Origin: Ceratopteris richardii
Lineage: Eukaryota > Streptophyta > Polypodiopsida > Polypodiales > Pteridaceae
DNA length: 64,000 nucleotides
Direction of reading: 5' to 3'
Assembly: GCA_020310875.1 (NCBI GenBank)
Contig: CM035408.1
Location: 143,835,907 to 143,899,906, forward strand
Positions 24,001 through 36,587 of the stretch are shown piece by piece. The translations under genes were made by a program, and so were the position numbers. Below the pieces are notes generated by a model. It saw nothing but the letters and a program-made list of their open reading frames with translations, was not told where the DNA came from and did no database searches. Position 1 is the stretch's first letter. The number at the start of each line of letters is the position of its first letter.

Positions 24001-24317
24001 TCTATATGGCAATGCAATGCTTTGCCACATTTTGTAAAAGCGTCATATATGATAGTGGTTTGCCACACTCTTGTACATGCTTCATTTATGAAATATATAA
24101 CTCTTTTTGTACATGGTTCATGGTTCGTGGTTCATTCTGATTATCTCTTTTGTGTCCAATAATATTCTGTTTTAAGAAATCATATATCTGTTGACATTAG
24201 AGTACACATCACATGTACTCAGTTTTTTTTGGGCACAATGTATTGTCTTTTGCTAAGCAACATCATGGTAATGTTGCTATAGCAAAAGATAACACACTCT
24301 GCCCAAAAAAATTTTTG

Positions 24318-24540
24318 CAGATATGGTCGTCGGTATAAGCGATGGTACTCCCACTAATGCCAATAAGTGTCGGTACACCCAACGGGCGCCGGTATGCGCG
24401 ACGATACACCCAACAGAGGTATCGGTATGGGCCTCGGTAATACCGACGTTTATACCGATGCCTATACCGATGCTCATACTGGTGCTCATACCGATGCTCA
24501 TATCGGCGCTTTAATACCGACATGCATACAGACACCTACA
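24318..24540 (+). repeat. CACTA-A right subterminal repeats
   Basis: Around ten copies of CATACCGATGCT/CGGTAT-like motifs, such as ATACCGATGCCTATACCGAT near 24455. These match the left-end array. Confidence 0.8.
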
Positions 24541-24586
24541 CCAACATCGGGGCAAAAATACCCTCGTTCATTTCCTTTGGTGAAAA

Positions 24587-24615
24587 CCTCAGTATACGGC
24601 CGATCTGTTGTAGTG
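24587..24615 (-). repeat. CACTA-A right terminal inverted repeat
   Basis: Ends in CGATCTGTTGTAGTG, followed by ATT. Inverse partner of 3423-3451. Confidence 0.85.
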
Positions 24616-25450
24616 ATTGAGTTAGTGGATGAATATGTTCGTGCATACAAAGAAAGTATTGATGGATTTATCTATTGGGATTTTTTGTGTTTAAGGCAAA
24701 ATGTAAAATGTATTTACAAAAGAGGAAACACAAGAAAAAGAGAGATAGAGAGGAAGTAGTCCTATCTAGTCTTCCATGAGGGAGTCTCCAAGTTGACTAT
24801 GATGTACGTTTATGATTTTTTTCCATCTCTTTCCTGCAAGAGCCACTTGTTTTTGAGCTTGAGAACAAAAATTCTGTGGTGCTTGAAGGAGGGGAGGTTT
24901 TGAGGTTCCTAATTCTTCTAGCCATGAGGTCAAGGGAAACCTCAATGGTCCATTCTCCGAATGAACTACCAAATTTAAATGTGCATCTCTCTTCTTAAAA
25001 AAAAAGTTATGATGGCTTTTCTTCTAATCGCATTCCAAAAGGCTGATGAGTAAGCCAATAGTCTCACTCAGCAAAGCGAGTTGACATGCAGCAAAATTCG
25101 AGTCCATCCAACTTGACATGCAGCAAAATTCCAGTCTATCTGCTGAGTTCTTTGTTTTTCTTTTTCATAGCTTTGATTCACATTTTGGCTATCAAGCAGA
25201 CTCTCTCTGTGTAGCTGTAGTTGACATGACATAATTTGCGTTACAAGAAAGGATTCACCACGTGATCGCCATACATGTACTATTTTACACCAACTTCTGT
25301 TCACTTTTTGAAATAACAAGCCGACCACGTGCATGCACGTACTGATTGTATGGATGATAGCGACAATAAATAACATATTTTATACAACCAGCGCATCTTT
25401 CATTCAACCATAGAGCCTCATAATTTTCATGTTTTACGTCTCATGTTTTG
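24616..25450. other. Unassigned flank right of CACTA-A
   Basis: A minus-strand open frame at 24766-24972 has the look of a terminal exon (NGPLRFPLTSWLEELGTS near its start, LAGKRWKKIINVHHSQLGD near its end) but I do not recognise it. Near 25078-25144 a 34-bp unit, TTGACATGCAGCAAAATTC, occurs twice in tandem. The first 45 bases resemble the left flank of CACTA-A. Confidence 0.3.
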
Positions 25451-25453
25451 ATG

Positions 25454-25835
25454 TTTTTTTCTGTGCTATGACGCCATAGCCCTTCTGTATCAATTAGCCG
25501 ATGCAGATGACTTTCAGATAATACATTGTTATGTGTTGTCTGGAAGAGTAACTGAACGTAATACATCGATAATATGTTGCATAGTTAAATGGGTTCGTGC
25601 AATAACATGAGTTTATCTACGCGTGAGTTCATATCTGTGCTATGCTTTTTTCTGTGCTATGACGCCATAGCCCTTCTGTATCAATTAGCCGATGCAGATG
25701 GCTTTCAGATAAAACATTGTTATGTGTTGTCTGGAAGAGTAACTGAATGTAATACATCGATAATATGTTGCATAGTTACATGGGCTCGTGCAATAAAATG
25801 AGTTTATCTATGCGTGAGTTCATATCTGTGCTTTT
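25454..25835. repeat. 191-bp tandem duplication
   Basis: Two copies start with TTTTTTCTGTGCTATGACGCC (marker CTGTGCTATG at 25461 and 25652). They differ at few positions. The second copy runs into TTCGCTTCACTTAGTCTACGCAACA, followed by GTATGGTATCAGACC, which resembles an LTR end plus a slightly altered copia primer binding site. The duplication may therefore lie within the remains of a copia LTR. Confidence 0.7.
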
Positions 25836-25867
25836 TCCTTTCTTCTCTCTTCGCTTCACTTAGTCTA

Positions 25868-25890
25868 CGCAACAGTATGGTATCAGACCT
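25868..25890 (+). other. LTR end with primer-binding-site-like motif
   Basis: CGCAACA then GTA then TGGTATCAGACC. It matches the iMet-type primer site TGGTATCAGAGC in 11 of 12 positions, spaced from a CA end as in the intact copia elements here. No gag follows in any frame, so only a truncated 5' LTR is left. Confidence 0.4.
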
Positions 25891-26696
25891 TTGATGAGAA
25901 ACAGAATTCATGCTTCATTGCCTATTTGCCTCCCATGGCCACCTCCATTCTCTTCCACATCGTTGCGATGTGGTCTGGTGTTCTCATGGCCTCGATATTG
26001 TAATCAACAACTCACTCTAGCAGACTCTTTTTTGGAATTAGGCTTTGATGTTGTAGCTCTAGGCAGTCCGAGGACGAGCTACATGGCACATTGTCAAGAT
26101 GTTGGTCTCTCGGCTTAGACTTGACACCCACCTTTGAGCTTCACAAAAATGTCCATGAAGCCTGGGCATGAAAATTTGAGCTTCCTTTCAAGTATTTTCA
26201 CTAATAATAGGGATTCAAACTTTCACACATACATATTTATTCACTCTTCCTCTATTGTTGCAAATGAATCCAAGCCTAAATACTTGGACAATTAGCATGT
26301 ATCTCATATAGTCACATATGAATATTTCCTTGTAAAAGTCAATTTACATTTTTTCCTTGTAAAAGTGCATAAGATAATTGCACTAACCCCACGTGGAGTT
26401 AGGAGGAATCAAATCTCAAATTCTTGGTAGTTGATAGATGAGAAAGTAAAGCCTAAGGATTAGGACTCAGTTTATGGTGAGAGCTTGAATTTGAATTCAA
26501 AAACTTGGCTCCAATTTTAGCTATAAAAGTTGATCAAAATCTCATGTGGATATGAGCCCAATTTGAAGATCAATTGAGACCGTGTTCTTGTGATTAGTGA
26601 GCTCATTCCATAGCTCCATCACTCCCCTCACATTGTGCAATTGTACTTTGCCAATGTCATTGTATATCTATATGATTTAATACATACACATTGATC
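25891..26696. other. Unassigned sequence left of Copia-2
   Basis: No recognisable domain or repeat. AT-rich with several CACTCC and CATTG stretches. It continues after Copia-2 with TCTACTTCTCTTCTCTGC. Confidence 0.3.
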
Positions 26697-26701
26697 ATAT
26701 C

Positions 26702-27764
26702 TGTTGAAGAATCACTCACTAATTAGACATAACGACATGAAGACATATGAAGGATAAAGAAAGATGAAGAGAAGAAGAAACAAAGCATTCTGAAAATCAA
26801 ACCTTAGTGAAGGGACAAATTCATGAACTCTAATATAGTACTTAGAAACTTCAAGTATTACGAGTTTGTAATCTCGGAATTAAAATGCATTTAAGTGAGT
26901 TTTGAATAGAAGAAACTATGCGCAGGAGAGTTGAGATATAGAAGTACGTACGTATGTAGAGATGAATAAGTAGAACCTGAACTGTGAGGTATTCATCTGT
27001 AAGAGAGATGGTAAGGAAGAACTACTCAGAATAGTTTTTCATGGCTTTGAGCGAAGTGAGGCCAAGCCATTTTGTACACATCTTCTCTGATGAAAACACA
27101 TGTTTGTGTGGAAGAATTTGAGCGCATTCTTCTTGTGTTATGAAATCTAAGTGATTTCATGTTACTGTGAAAGTTAGTTAATAGTTACAGTTTTTTGAGT
27201 GCAGATTTTACGGTACTTCTACAAGTTAGATCTCACACTATAGTATAAAGTTGTTCATGAATGATAGCTTATCTTGAAGCTACTAGTCTCAACTACAAAT
27301 TGATTAAAAGAGTTTTGTGAAACGGGACATGTACGTACAATACTGTGTCAGACAGTAAAGACATTCACAATTGATGAAGTTTTTTCTCAAACTTCAGATA
27401 GAGTTCATTCATTGAAGGAAGATCAGGTATTGCTTCCTTACTTCATTTACAGATATTGGAAGTAACTACACACAGAATCAAAGTTGATTCCGGTAAGATT
27501 ACGGTGACATTTCGGTAAGAGTCCGGTGAAATTCCGGTGATATTCCGGTAAGTTCAAAACAAAGTTTTGGCACATTTAAGAGGCGAAAAGAATGTCTAAC
27601 AGTAAGTAAACAAAGATTTGTAAAGAACTGAAGTAAATTAGATCAGAATTGAAGCTTGAAGAAAAAGCAAAGTTTCTTGTAAAGTGAATTTTCAAATTTC
27701 ACCAAATAGAGTTATTGATGTGGCAAATTTCGTAGCTTAGTTTCAAGCTCTCGTCGCATTAACA
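26702..27764 (+). repeat. Copia-2 5' LTR
   Basis: 1063 bp. Contains two TTCCGGT-rich stretches near 27487-27545 (GATTCCGGTAAGATTACGGT). Lacks about 85 bp that the 3' LTR has between TTATAAAG and TGTGATATGGC. Confidence 0.95.
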
Positions 27765-27766
27765 AG

Positions 27767-27778
27767 TGGTATCAGAGC
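27767..27778 (+). other. Copia-2 primer binding site
   Basis: TGGTATCAGAGC, initiator tRNA-Met type, two bases after the LTR. Confidence 0.9.
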
Positions 27779-27975
27779 CGAAAGGTCCTCAAGGGTAAAC
27801 AAAAGTAAAGATACAAGGAAAGATGAAGAATTCTTCATAAGAAAAGTGAAAGCTTAGGTGATCAATAACAAACGGCATCAAAGAAGCATTCGGAAGTCAT
27901 TCTCAGTGTAAAGGTTTATGAAAGGTAAAATATTTTAACATTATACTCACCGACAAAAACAGAAACAAGAAAACC

Positions 27976-30900
27976 ATGGTAGATCATATTTCCATTGACA
28001 AATTGGACAAAGATAATTATCCCGCATGGGTAATGCGAATGGAAGCCTTACTTATGAGTAAGGACTTAATGATATATGTGACAGGAGAAGAAAAGAAGCC
28101 TACTTTTGGAGACGACAGTCAACCAAAGAAAGAAGAGTTAGAAGCCTTGAAGCTATGGTAGAAGAAAGATGCAACGGCAAGAGCGTATCTCTACAATACC
28201 ATTAGAGATCATGTGTTACCACATATTAGAGGTCTGGAAAAAGCGGAAGATATATGGAGTGCATTGGAAGATCATTTCCAAAACACTACCAAAGCTAGGA
28301 AGGCTAGCTTATGGTCAAAATTTACGACGTTCAAGAAAAAGCAAAGTCAAAGCATTAGTGATTATGTCACTAAGATGAAGGACTTGGCAGACAGTCTTGG
28401 ATCTATTGACGAGGATATTGAAGACCACAGGTTAATAGCACAATTACTTGTCGGATTGAGAGGAGATGAAAGGTGGAAACCTTTTGTACTCTCAACTGAA
28501 CTTTCATTAAATCATTTTGTACCAGATTTAAATCAATTGCTTGGACGAATGCCAACATTTGAGCAAGATTTGAAGACAGATGGAGATAAAGGACATAGTT
28601 CTGCTATGTACGCAAAGAATAAGAAGAAAGGTGATAAAGGTAAAGAAAAGGATGAAGAAGAGATGACTACTCAAGAAAATTATGCAAGAGGAAGAGGTAA
28701 TGTCAAAAGTAAAAGTAGAGGTAATATAAAAGGAAGAGGTAATCAGAATAACAACAAGAAGACTTGTTGGATCTGTGGATTAAGCAATCACTTGGCTCAT
28801 CATTGTTGGCATAATTCTTAAGGATTAAGTCAGAATCAGAATAACAATAGCAGAGGTAGAAGCAAAAGATATCAAAGAGGTAGACAAATCCAAAGAGGCG
28901 GATATGGTAGAGGTGGAGCAAGAAGTTGGGGACAGAATCAGTCTTACAACACTACCTACTACAACTATGCAAATGATACACAGAACGACAATCATACAAC
29001 ATTGATGATGAATTTGATAAGTGTGTTAGAGAATGAAGATCTAAAGGTATTCTATATTGACTCTGGTTGTTCAAATCATTTTTCAAGAAATATAGAATTG
29101 TTATCAAAATTGGAAGAAGGTATTTCAAATCATACAGTACAAACAGGTGATAACACAAAACATAATGTGCGGTCAATTGGAAAAGTAAAGTGTAAGAATG
29201 GAGCTGACCTGCTAACAAATTTTTTGTATGTTCCAACAATCCCAAAGAATCTGATCAGCGTGGGACAGATAGTAGAAAAAGGTTTTCAAGTCAGGTTTAC
29301 AAATGAAGGAGTATTTGTTGAAGATCCAGAAAATGGATACAATCAAATTGTCTCTGGTAAAAAGGAAGGTAGACTTTTTACTCTTAAAGTGCAAGGGAAT
29401 GTGGGTCAAGCCTTGATCACACATGGTGATGAAGTATTTACAGAATTAGACCTCTAGCATAAGAGGTCAGGACACTTTAATGAAAAAGGAATCAACACTA
29501 TAGTGGAAAAAAAATCCGTAAGAGGATTACCAAATATGAAGAATCAACATATGATTCACAAATGTGAAGCCTGTTAGATGGGAAAAGCACACAGGTTACC
29601 ATTTCAGAAGAAGAGTTACAAACATGATGGTCTGCTAAAACTCATACATACAGATGTATGGGGACCGACAAAGGAAGGATCTATCAATGGCTCAAGGTAT
29701 TATGTTCTTTTTATTGATGATGCAACAAGATGGATAACTCTTTATGTTTTGAAAGAGAAATCAGAAGTGTTTGGAGCTTTCAAGCATTTTCATGCATATG
29801 TTGAAAGACTTACAGGACAAAAACTCAAAAGGCTAAGGTCTGATGGAGGAGGAGAATATTTTTCTCAAGAATTCAATGATTATCTATGGAATGCAGGTAT
29901 CAAAAGAGAAATAACTTGCAGGTATACACCACAATAAAATGGAGTAGCAGAAAGGAGAAACAAAACTCTAGTTGAGTTTGCTAGAGCAATGTTAAAGGAG
30001 AAGAATTGTCCAAATTATTTTTGGGTTGAGGCTGTAAATACAGCCACATATCTTGTAAACAGATTACCATGTGCAGCTTTAAATGGAATGACCCCTTATG
30101 AAGCTTGGTGGGGTAAGAAACCAACACTTGATCATTGCAAAGTGTTTGGATCAGTTGCTTATGCTTATGTACCATCACAGCTTAGACATAAGCTTGAACC
30201 AAAAGCTGAAAAAAATGTGTTCATTGGATATGATGAAAAGCAGATGGGTTATAGACTATGGAGTCCTTTAACCAAACAGTTTATTGTTTCTAGAGATGTG
30301 ACATTTGATGAAGGAAAGAGTTGGTTTCCAGATAAAGAGCATAATGATGAAACATTTGAAGAAGAGGTAAGAAGAAATGAAAAAGGTAAATCACATATGC
30401 AGGTGAATGGAGATGAAGATCATATGCAAGCAAGTACATCCAGTTTTGGATAAGTTATGAGAAATGAAGATGCACCTAGATTTGATAAAGAAGTGTATTT
30501 AGATACACATGAAGAGTATGAACCAAGACGTTCAAACAGATTAAGGAAACAACCAACAAGGTATTCCTATGATACTTCTTATTTGACTCAGAAAAACTAT
30601 GCTTACTTAGTAAAGGAAGATGAAGAACCTCAGAATTACAGTGAAGCAAAAGGTAAGGAAAAATGGAAAGAAGCAATGAAGGAAGAGTTCAATGCACTTG
30701 AAGAGAACGAGACTTGGGAACTTGTCCCAAAACCAAATGGTAAGAAAGTGATTGGAAATAAATGGGTTTACAAAGTTAAGAAGCTTGTAGATGGAAAAAT
30801 AGCCAGATACAAAGCTAGACTCGTAGTCAAAGTTTATGCTCAGACGCATGGCATAGATTATGATGAGACATTCAGTCCAGTGGCAAAGATGTCAACTATA

Positions 30901-32157
30901 AGGACAGTGATTGCTATAGCAGCATCAAAAGGATGGAAGCTAAGTCAATTGGATATAAAGAATGCATTTTTAAATGGATATATATCAGATGAAGTTTACA
31001 TGGAACAACCTAAAGGGTTTGTAAGTTCCAGTTACCCAAATCATGTTTGCAGATTAAGAAGAGCACTCTATGGATTGAAGCAAGCTCCAAGAGCTTGGAA
31101 TTACAGACTTGTGAAGTATCTCAATGATCTTGGATACCAAAGTTCAAAGGCAGATGCAAGTCTACTCATTAAGAGAACAGATGAAGGTATAATCTACATT
31201 TGTATTTATGTAGATGACATTGTAATCACAGGTACTTCAGACGAAGGAATCAAGGAGGTAAAGAGATTCCTTGAGAAAGAATTCAACATAAGTGATTTAG
31301 GAGACTTATCATATTTTTTTGGAATGGAGATAAATTATGCAGATCATGGTAGATATGTTTCACAAGAAAGGTATCTTCTCAACTTACTGAAGAAGTTTAA
31401 CATGGAGAATTGCTGAGAAGCCTCAACACCACTTGAGGTCAATCATAAACTCAGCAAATATGATGGTGCAGAGTTTAAAGATATGAGGAAATATCAATCT
31501 TTAGTGAGAAGCTTGATTTATGCTACACTAACAAGACCTAATCTTAGTTATGCACTAGGAGTTCTCTCAGAGATTATGCATTTTTCAAAGGATCAACATT
31601 GGGTTGCAGGACAAAGAGTTATTAGATATATCAAGTGAACCATAAAGGAAGGATTATATTATCCTTTTACATCAGATATAAAGCTGAGAGCATATAGTGA
31701 CTCAGACTAAACAGGAAGTCAAGATGACAGAAGGTCAACACATGGGTATATGATATATCTAGGAGATAAGCTTGTCAGCTGGTGTTCAAAGAAGCAGCAT
31801 ACAGTGGCTTTATCGTCAACTGAAGCTGAATATAAAGGACTTGTGGAAGCATCTAAAGAAGTGATATGGATGCAGGCCTTGTTCAAGAGCTTGGGGATTG
31901 ATCAAGGTATACCTATCATACATGGAGACAATATGAGTTCGTTGTATCTTGTAGCAAATCCAATATTTCATGCAAGAACAAAGCATATAGAGATTCAATA
32001 TCATTTCCTGAGGGAAAAAGTAATGGAGAAGGAGATTGAAATAGTATACACTCCTACAAAATATCAGATTGCAGATATTATGACAAAAACCTTGGATGGA
32101 GTAAAAACAAGCAGTTTCAAAGAATTGGCAAGAATAAAGGAAAAGAAGAATATATGA
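27976..32157 (+). pseudogene. Copia-2 gag-pol polyprotein
   Basis: Start chosen at ATG 27976 (MVDHISIDKLDKDNYPAW), about 200 bp after the primer site. Gag extends to about 28820 and includes an RG/K-rich basic stretch and an intact zinc knuckle, CWICGLSNHLAHHC. Protease FYIDSGCSNH is at about 29050. Pre-integrase and integrase (TDVWGPTKEG, LFIDDATRWITLY, RRNKTLVEFARAM) run to about 30150. Reverse transcriptase spans about 30640-31400 (KWVYKVKKLVDG, QLDIKNAFLNGYI, YGLKQAPRAW, CIYVDDIVITG). RNase H spans about 31700-32100 ([33 protein letters not shown]). In-frame stops occur at 28159, 28819, 29455, 29575, 29935, 30451, 31414, 31636 and 31708, most where Gln or Trp is expected. Apart from stops the frame is mostly preserved, so decay is mainly by substitution. 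Confidence 0.9.
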
Positions 32158-32182
32158 AAGATCAGAGGATGCTAATTGGTGA

Positions 32183-32194
32183 TTGAGGGGGAGC
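32183..32194 (+). other. Copia-2 polypurine tract
   Basis: TTGAGGGGGAGC, directly before the 3' LTR. Confidence 0.85.
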
Positions 32195-33342
32195 TGTTGA
32201 AGAATCACTCACTAATTAGACATAAAGACATGAAGACATATGAAAGATAAAGAAAGACGAAGAGAAGAAGAAACAAAGCATTCAGAAAATCAAACCTTAG
32301 TGAAGGGACAAATTCACGAACTGTAATATAGTACTTAGAAACTTCCAGAATTACGAGTTTTGAATCTCGGAACAAATATGTATATAAGTGAGTTTTGAAT
32401 AGAAGAAAGTATGCACAGGAGAGTTGAGATATAGAAGTGTGTACATATGTAGAGATGAATAAGTAGAACCTGAACTATCAGGTATTCATCTATAAGAGAG
32501 ATGGTAAGGAAGAACTACTCAGAATAGGAGAGTTTTTCATGGCTTTTAGCAAAGTGAGGCCAAACCATTTTGTACATATCTTCTCTAATAGAAAACACAT
32601 GTTTGTGTGGAAGAATTTGAGCACATTCTTCTTGTGTGATGAAATCTAAGTGATTTCATGTTACTGTGAAAGTTAGTTAATAGTTACAGTTTTTTCAGTG
32701 CACATTTTATGGTACTTCTACAAGTTAGATCTCACACTATAGTATAAAGTTTTTCATGAGTAATAGCTTATCTTGAAGCTACTAGTCTCAACTACAAATT
32801 GATTAGAAGAGTTTTGTGAAACGTGCCATGTACGTACAATACTATGTCTGATAGTAAAGACATTTAGAACTGATGAAGTTTTCTCTCAAACTTCAGATAG
32901 AGTTCATTCACTGAAGGAAGCTCAGGTATTACTTCCTTACTTCATTTACAGATATTGGAAGTAACTACAAACAAAATCAAAGTTGATTCCGGTAAGATTA
33001 CGGTGACATTCCGATAACAGTCCGATGAAATTCCGGTGATATTCCGATAAGTTCAGAACACTGTTTTGGCACATTTAAGTGGCGAAAAGAATATCTAACA
33101 GTAAGCAAACAAAGATTTGTAAATAACTGAAGTAAATGAGATCAGAATTGAAGCTTAAAGAAAAGGCAAAGTTTCTTGTAAAGTGAATTTTCAGATTTCA
33201 CTAAATACAGTTATAAAGTTTTCAGTTTCAGAAAAGTTGCTAAGCTACTGATGATTATAGAGGTGTTCTTATATCACTCTAGCTTAGTTCTTGTGATATG
33301 GCGAATTCCGTAGCTTAGTTTCAAGCTCTCTTCGCGTTAACA
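32195..33342 (+). repeat. Copia-2 3' LTR
   Basis: 1148 bp, the full-length form of the LTR, followed by ATATC. Confidence 0.95.
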
Positions 33343-33746
33343 ATATCTCTACTTCTCTTCTCTGCTATGATCATCTCAGAACAGTGAACTTCTCAGAGCT
33401 TGTTCCCAATGCATAGTTGATCATTTGATGTGATTTAAAGTGCTATAGACTTAGTGCACTCTCTATGTCATAGCTACAGAATTTCATTATCATCGCCTTT
33501 CTCAATCTCAAGATATCTTCACATTACTACTCACTGGTTTGCATATTGTAGCATCCCAAAAATGTTGGGTTAATCTTTCAACTTTCTAATCATCATTCTT
33601 TTATTTTTATTTAAATAACTCATGATTGCTAGCTATCTAAGTTAATTAGATACTCCCAAAAGGGATTTAGTCAGTTGCTAGCAAGTTGAGAGCTCTATCC
33701 ATTTTTATGGACATGTGTAGAGACCAAAATAGCAAATCTTGACATA

Positions 33747-34006
33747 TGACACTTTGCAGCCTCTTTTTACAAGTGGATAGTCTAGTGTTGGTCCTAATGA
33801 GGCAACTTCTCAGCCTTTAGAGGTTTCATGTGATGATACAGATCATTCCATTTTTTATGTAGATTTACATGATGCACTTGTTGATGAGAGAGCTGATATT
33901 GAGGAGGCAAAAACTATGCTAAAATGGTTGGTGCAGACTTTGTGTGATAGCACATTAGATGCGTACTTTTTCAGGCTCTCATAGTGCTTCTTTTGCATTA
34001 GATAGC
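33747..34006 (+). pseudogene. Detached fragment of the Copia-1 family
   Basis: Aligns with 11136-11424 of Copia-1, the linker between integrase and reverse transcriptase. Shared blocks include AATGAGGCAACTTCTCA, GATCATTCCATTT and GGTGCAGACTTTG. It lacks about 25 bp around the CTGTCATATCG region. No LTR or other copia domain is next to it. It is a filler-like or rearranged piece of a related copy. Confidence 0.8.
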
Positions 34007-34640
34007 GACATTAAATCTTTCTGTGATTAATGTAGACAACAACTGAAAAAATTTTGTCCTATTCTGAGACTGATCTCTTATGCGTTGTTGTCATTACTAT
34101 CGGTTCGTCTTGCAATCTCCATCATGTTATCCTTTGCCTATGGATGGGGATGAATACTCTACCAATCCAACATGGCACACTACAACAGTCCTGACACTCA
34201 AACCAATCTTTTTGTTCTTGTGAGAGCTTCTCTGGAATATTTAATAGATGGCATTTAGAGAATGTTGCTTCAATTGCTGCACTACTGCATTGTTGCTTCA
34301 CTGTTGTAGGAGGTTGTATCTCTCAAAACTTTAAATTCTCACTGCATTCTGCTGTAACCTAGCCAAATATGCCAAATTTAGCAAAGTGTGTAGCCTTTTA
34401 TGGCATGCTTGCCTGTGTAGAGAGCTATGAGTTTGATCCATGATTACTAATTATGGGATCTTAACTCTTGCTATCATGCACTTATTCATGGATCGCAAAA
34501 TAAGGAGCATTATCAAATTTGAAATGTTGTGGCCGTCGTTGCTTGTTGATTGCAAGTAGAGTAGTTACACCACCCATTATTGCTGATATTCCACGATCAT
34601 GTATATTTTTTTTCAAATATAATTCTTATTATTCTTTTTT
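34007..34640. other. Unassigned sequence
   Basis: No recognisable gene or element end. The expected 3' LTR of Gypsy-B should lie here or just left, but I found no match to 39957-40498. Confidence 0.3.
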
Positions 34641-34654
34641 TTACATATTGGATA

Positions 34655-35650
34655 TTAACTGCCTGAAGTCTGATAGGGCCATACTTTGGACCCATTGATC
34701 AGTGTCCTTAAAACTTCTCCTGCCAACGTAGCCAACCAGAAAGAACTTGGTCCTGACAGCTCGTGAATCTGGAACAGACCAGTCCATCGTAATTTTAATT
34801 TGCCCATTCTTCTCTTCATTTTAGAGTGAAAATACAGCACTAAATCTCTAGGCTGAAAAATCTTTGTTTATAGATTCCGATCATGCCACTTCTTCTGTCT
34901 ACATTCCTCCTGTAATAATAAAAAAAAAGTGATATCGCTGCTTGTCCAGTTGCCATAGTTGATCCACTCTATAAGCAAAGGATTCCTCTGGAATCAATCT
35001 CTTCTCTACCGCAATCCGGAGACTTGGTACCACAAATTCAAATGGGAGGATTGCCTACTATCCGTAGAGCAATATAAAAGGTGTACTACCAACTGAAACT
35101 TTGCAGGAAGTCGTGTACGCCCAGAGTACAGTGGGAAGCATAATTTCCCATTGATTCGTCGAATCTAACAGCATCTTCTATAGCATGTGCAGTAAAATCT
35201 TATTGTTACTCTCTGCCAATCCATTTGCTCTTTGGTAATAGGGAGAACTAAATTTATGTTTAATCCGATACTCTAAAGTGATTTTGGAAATTAACTGATT
35301 AAAAAAATGAGTTTCCCTATCAGACGCTATTTCCAAAGGAAGGTCGTACCAAGGAAAGATTTCATTTTGAAGTTTCTTCACTATTGTACGTGCAGTGACC
35401 TATTTGGTCACCCAAGCTTTTGTCCATCGAGTGCAATAATTTGTACAGGTCAAAATATACAAAGCTCCTGTTCAGACTGCTGGTGGTTTGATCGGACCTA
35501 TAAAGTTCAGGCCCCATTTCTGGAAAGGTTCTAGCAAAGGGATTGGCTGCAATGGAAAATCCTCACTATCACAAGGCTCACCAATGCATTGGCATGGATC
35601 ACAATTCTGCACTACGTGTTGAACATCTACATACATAGTAGGCCACCACA
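34655..35650 (-). pseudogene. Gypsy-B integrase
   Basis: Zinc-binding remnant FRLWWPTMYVDV and NCDPCQCIG at about 35650-35580. Core: WGLNFIGPIKPP, ILTCTNYCTRW, ASDRETHFFN, YYQRANGLAESNNKILL (35530-35180), containing the D, D and E positions. C-terminal domain: KLKLRWTGLFQIHEL and LINGSKVWPY (34840-34655). Broken by several stops. Confidence 0.8.
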
Positions 35651-35989
35651 ATCTGAACTATTGAATCTTTTGGACCATAATGAGATGGCTAAAGTGCCCA
35701 CTGGCCTCACTTGCGTGAACTTCCGAAATGACTATCGACACCTCATGTGGAGGTATGTAGCATAACCAAATTTTGGTAGGATCCTTGTGGTACAACTGTC
35801 CCATAATAATAGTAAACCTATGACTTTGGAGTCCAAGTTTCTTCCTTGCCGCTGATCGCAAATAATATGGAGTGATGCCATTTTCTAGAAAGCTTAACAT
35901 TTCCTTATACCAAGTAGGAGAAGTCTGCGGAGCATTCTCGATTTCAGGTATCGTAAAGACTTCTGCATCTGAGAGAGTGTCATCAACAG

Positions 35990-36422
35990 CTTTGGGGGGT
36001 TCTCCATGGTCAATGCATGAGAAGAAATCTACAATAACATGATTCGTGCCAGGGTGATGAACAATGTCATACTCAGATTCTTGCAGCAAAAGGACCCACC
36101 TAGCAAGACGTCCAACCAAGTTCTGCTGCTTCACCAAATACAATAAAGCACTATGATCTACATGGAAGGTGAATGCTCAGCCCAACAAATAATGTCGAAA
36201 CTTCTTTATCAAATAGATAAGAACTAAGCATTCCCGTTTTGTAGTCGAGTAATTCCGCTCTACTACTATTAATCTCCAACTAGCATAATAAACAGAGCAA
36301 AACCAGCTGTAGTCTTCCTTCTTCACAATGACACTTCCAATAGCTTTTTCTGAAGCATCCACAAACACATGGAATGGCTGCTTCCGGTCTGGAACTTTCA
36401 AAATGGGTGTTGTAACTAACAT
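35990..36422 (-). pseudogene. Gypsy-B RNase H
   Basis: VPDRKQPFHVFVDASEKAIG, YASWRLIVVERNYSTTKREC, LVLIYLIKKFRHYLLG (36422-36177), then LVKQQNLVGRLARWVLLLQE and YDIVHHPGTNHVIVDFFSCI. The catalytic-type Asp in FVDAS is present; VAD.LSR has become VDFFSCI. One stop at 36176. Confidence 0.8.
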
Positions 36423-36587
36423 TTTCTGTAATCACTCAAAGGTAGTTTGGGCTTCATCCATCCACACAAGTTATGCCGATCGGACATGTGCTAGCTTGTT
36501 CAACGGAATGGCAGTATGTGCTAGCCCTCATAGATGTGGAACGTGCCATCGGACTTGCCCCAGGAGTCATAAGACCTCCTTTGGATT

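Larger units (their letters stand above)
26702..33342 (+). mobile_element. Copia-2: Ty1/copia LTR retrotransposon
   Basis: LTRs 26702-27764 and 32195-33342 start TGTTGAAGAATCACTC and end GTTAACA or ATTAACA. The target duplication ATATC is perfect (26697-26701 and 33343-33347). An iMet-type primer site follows the 5' LTR and a GGGGGAGC polypurine tract precedes the 3' LTR. One interrupted gag-pol frame runs between. The 5' LTR is about 85 bp shorter because of one deletion near its 3' end. Elsewhere the LTRs differ at scattered positions, so this element is of intermediate age. Confidence 0.95.
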
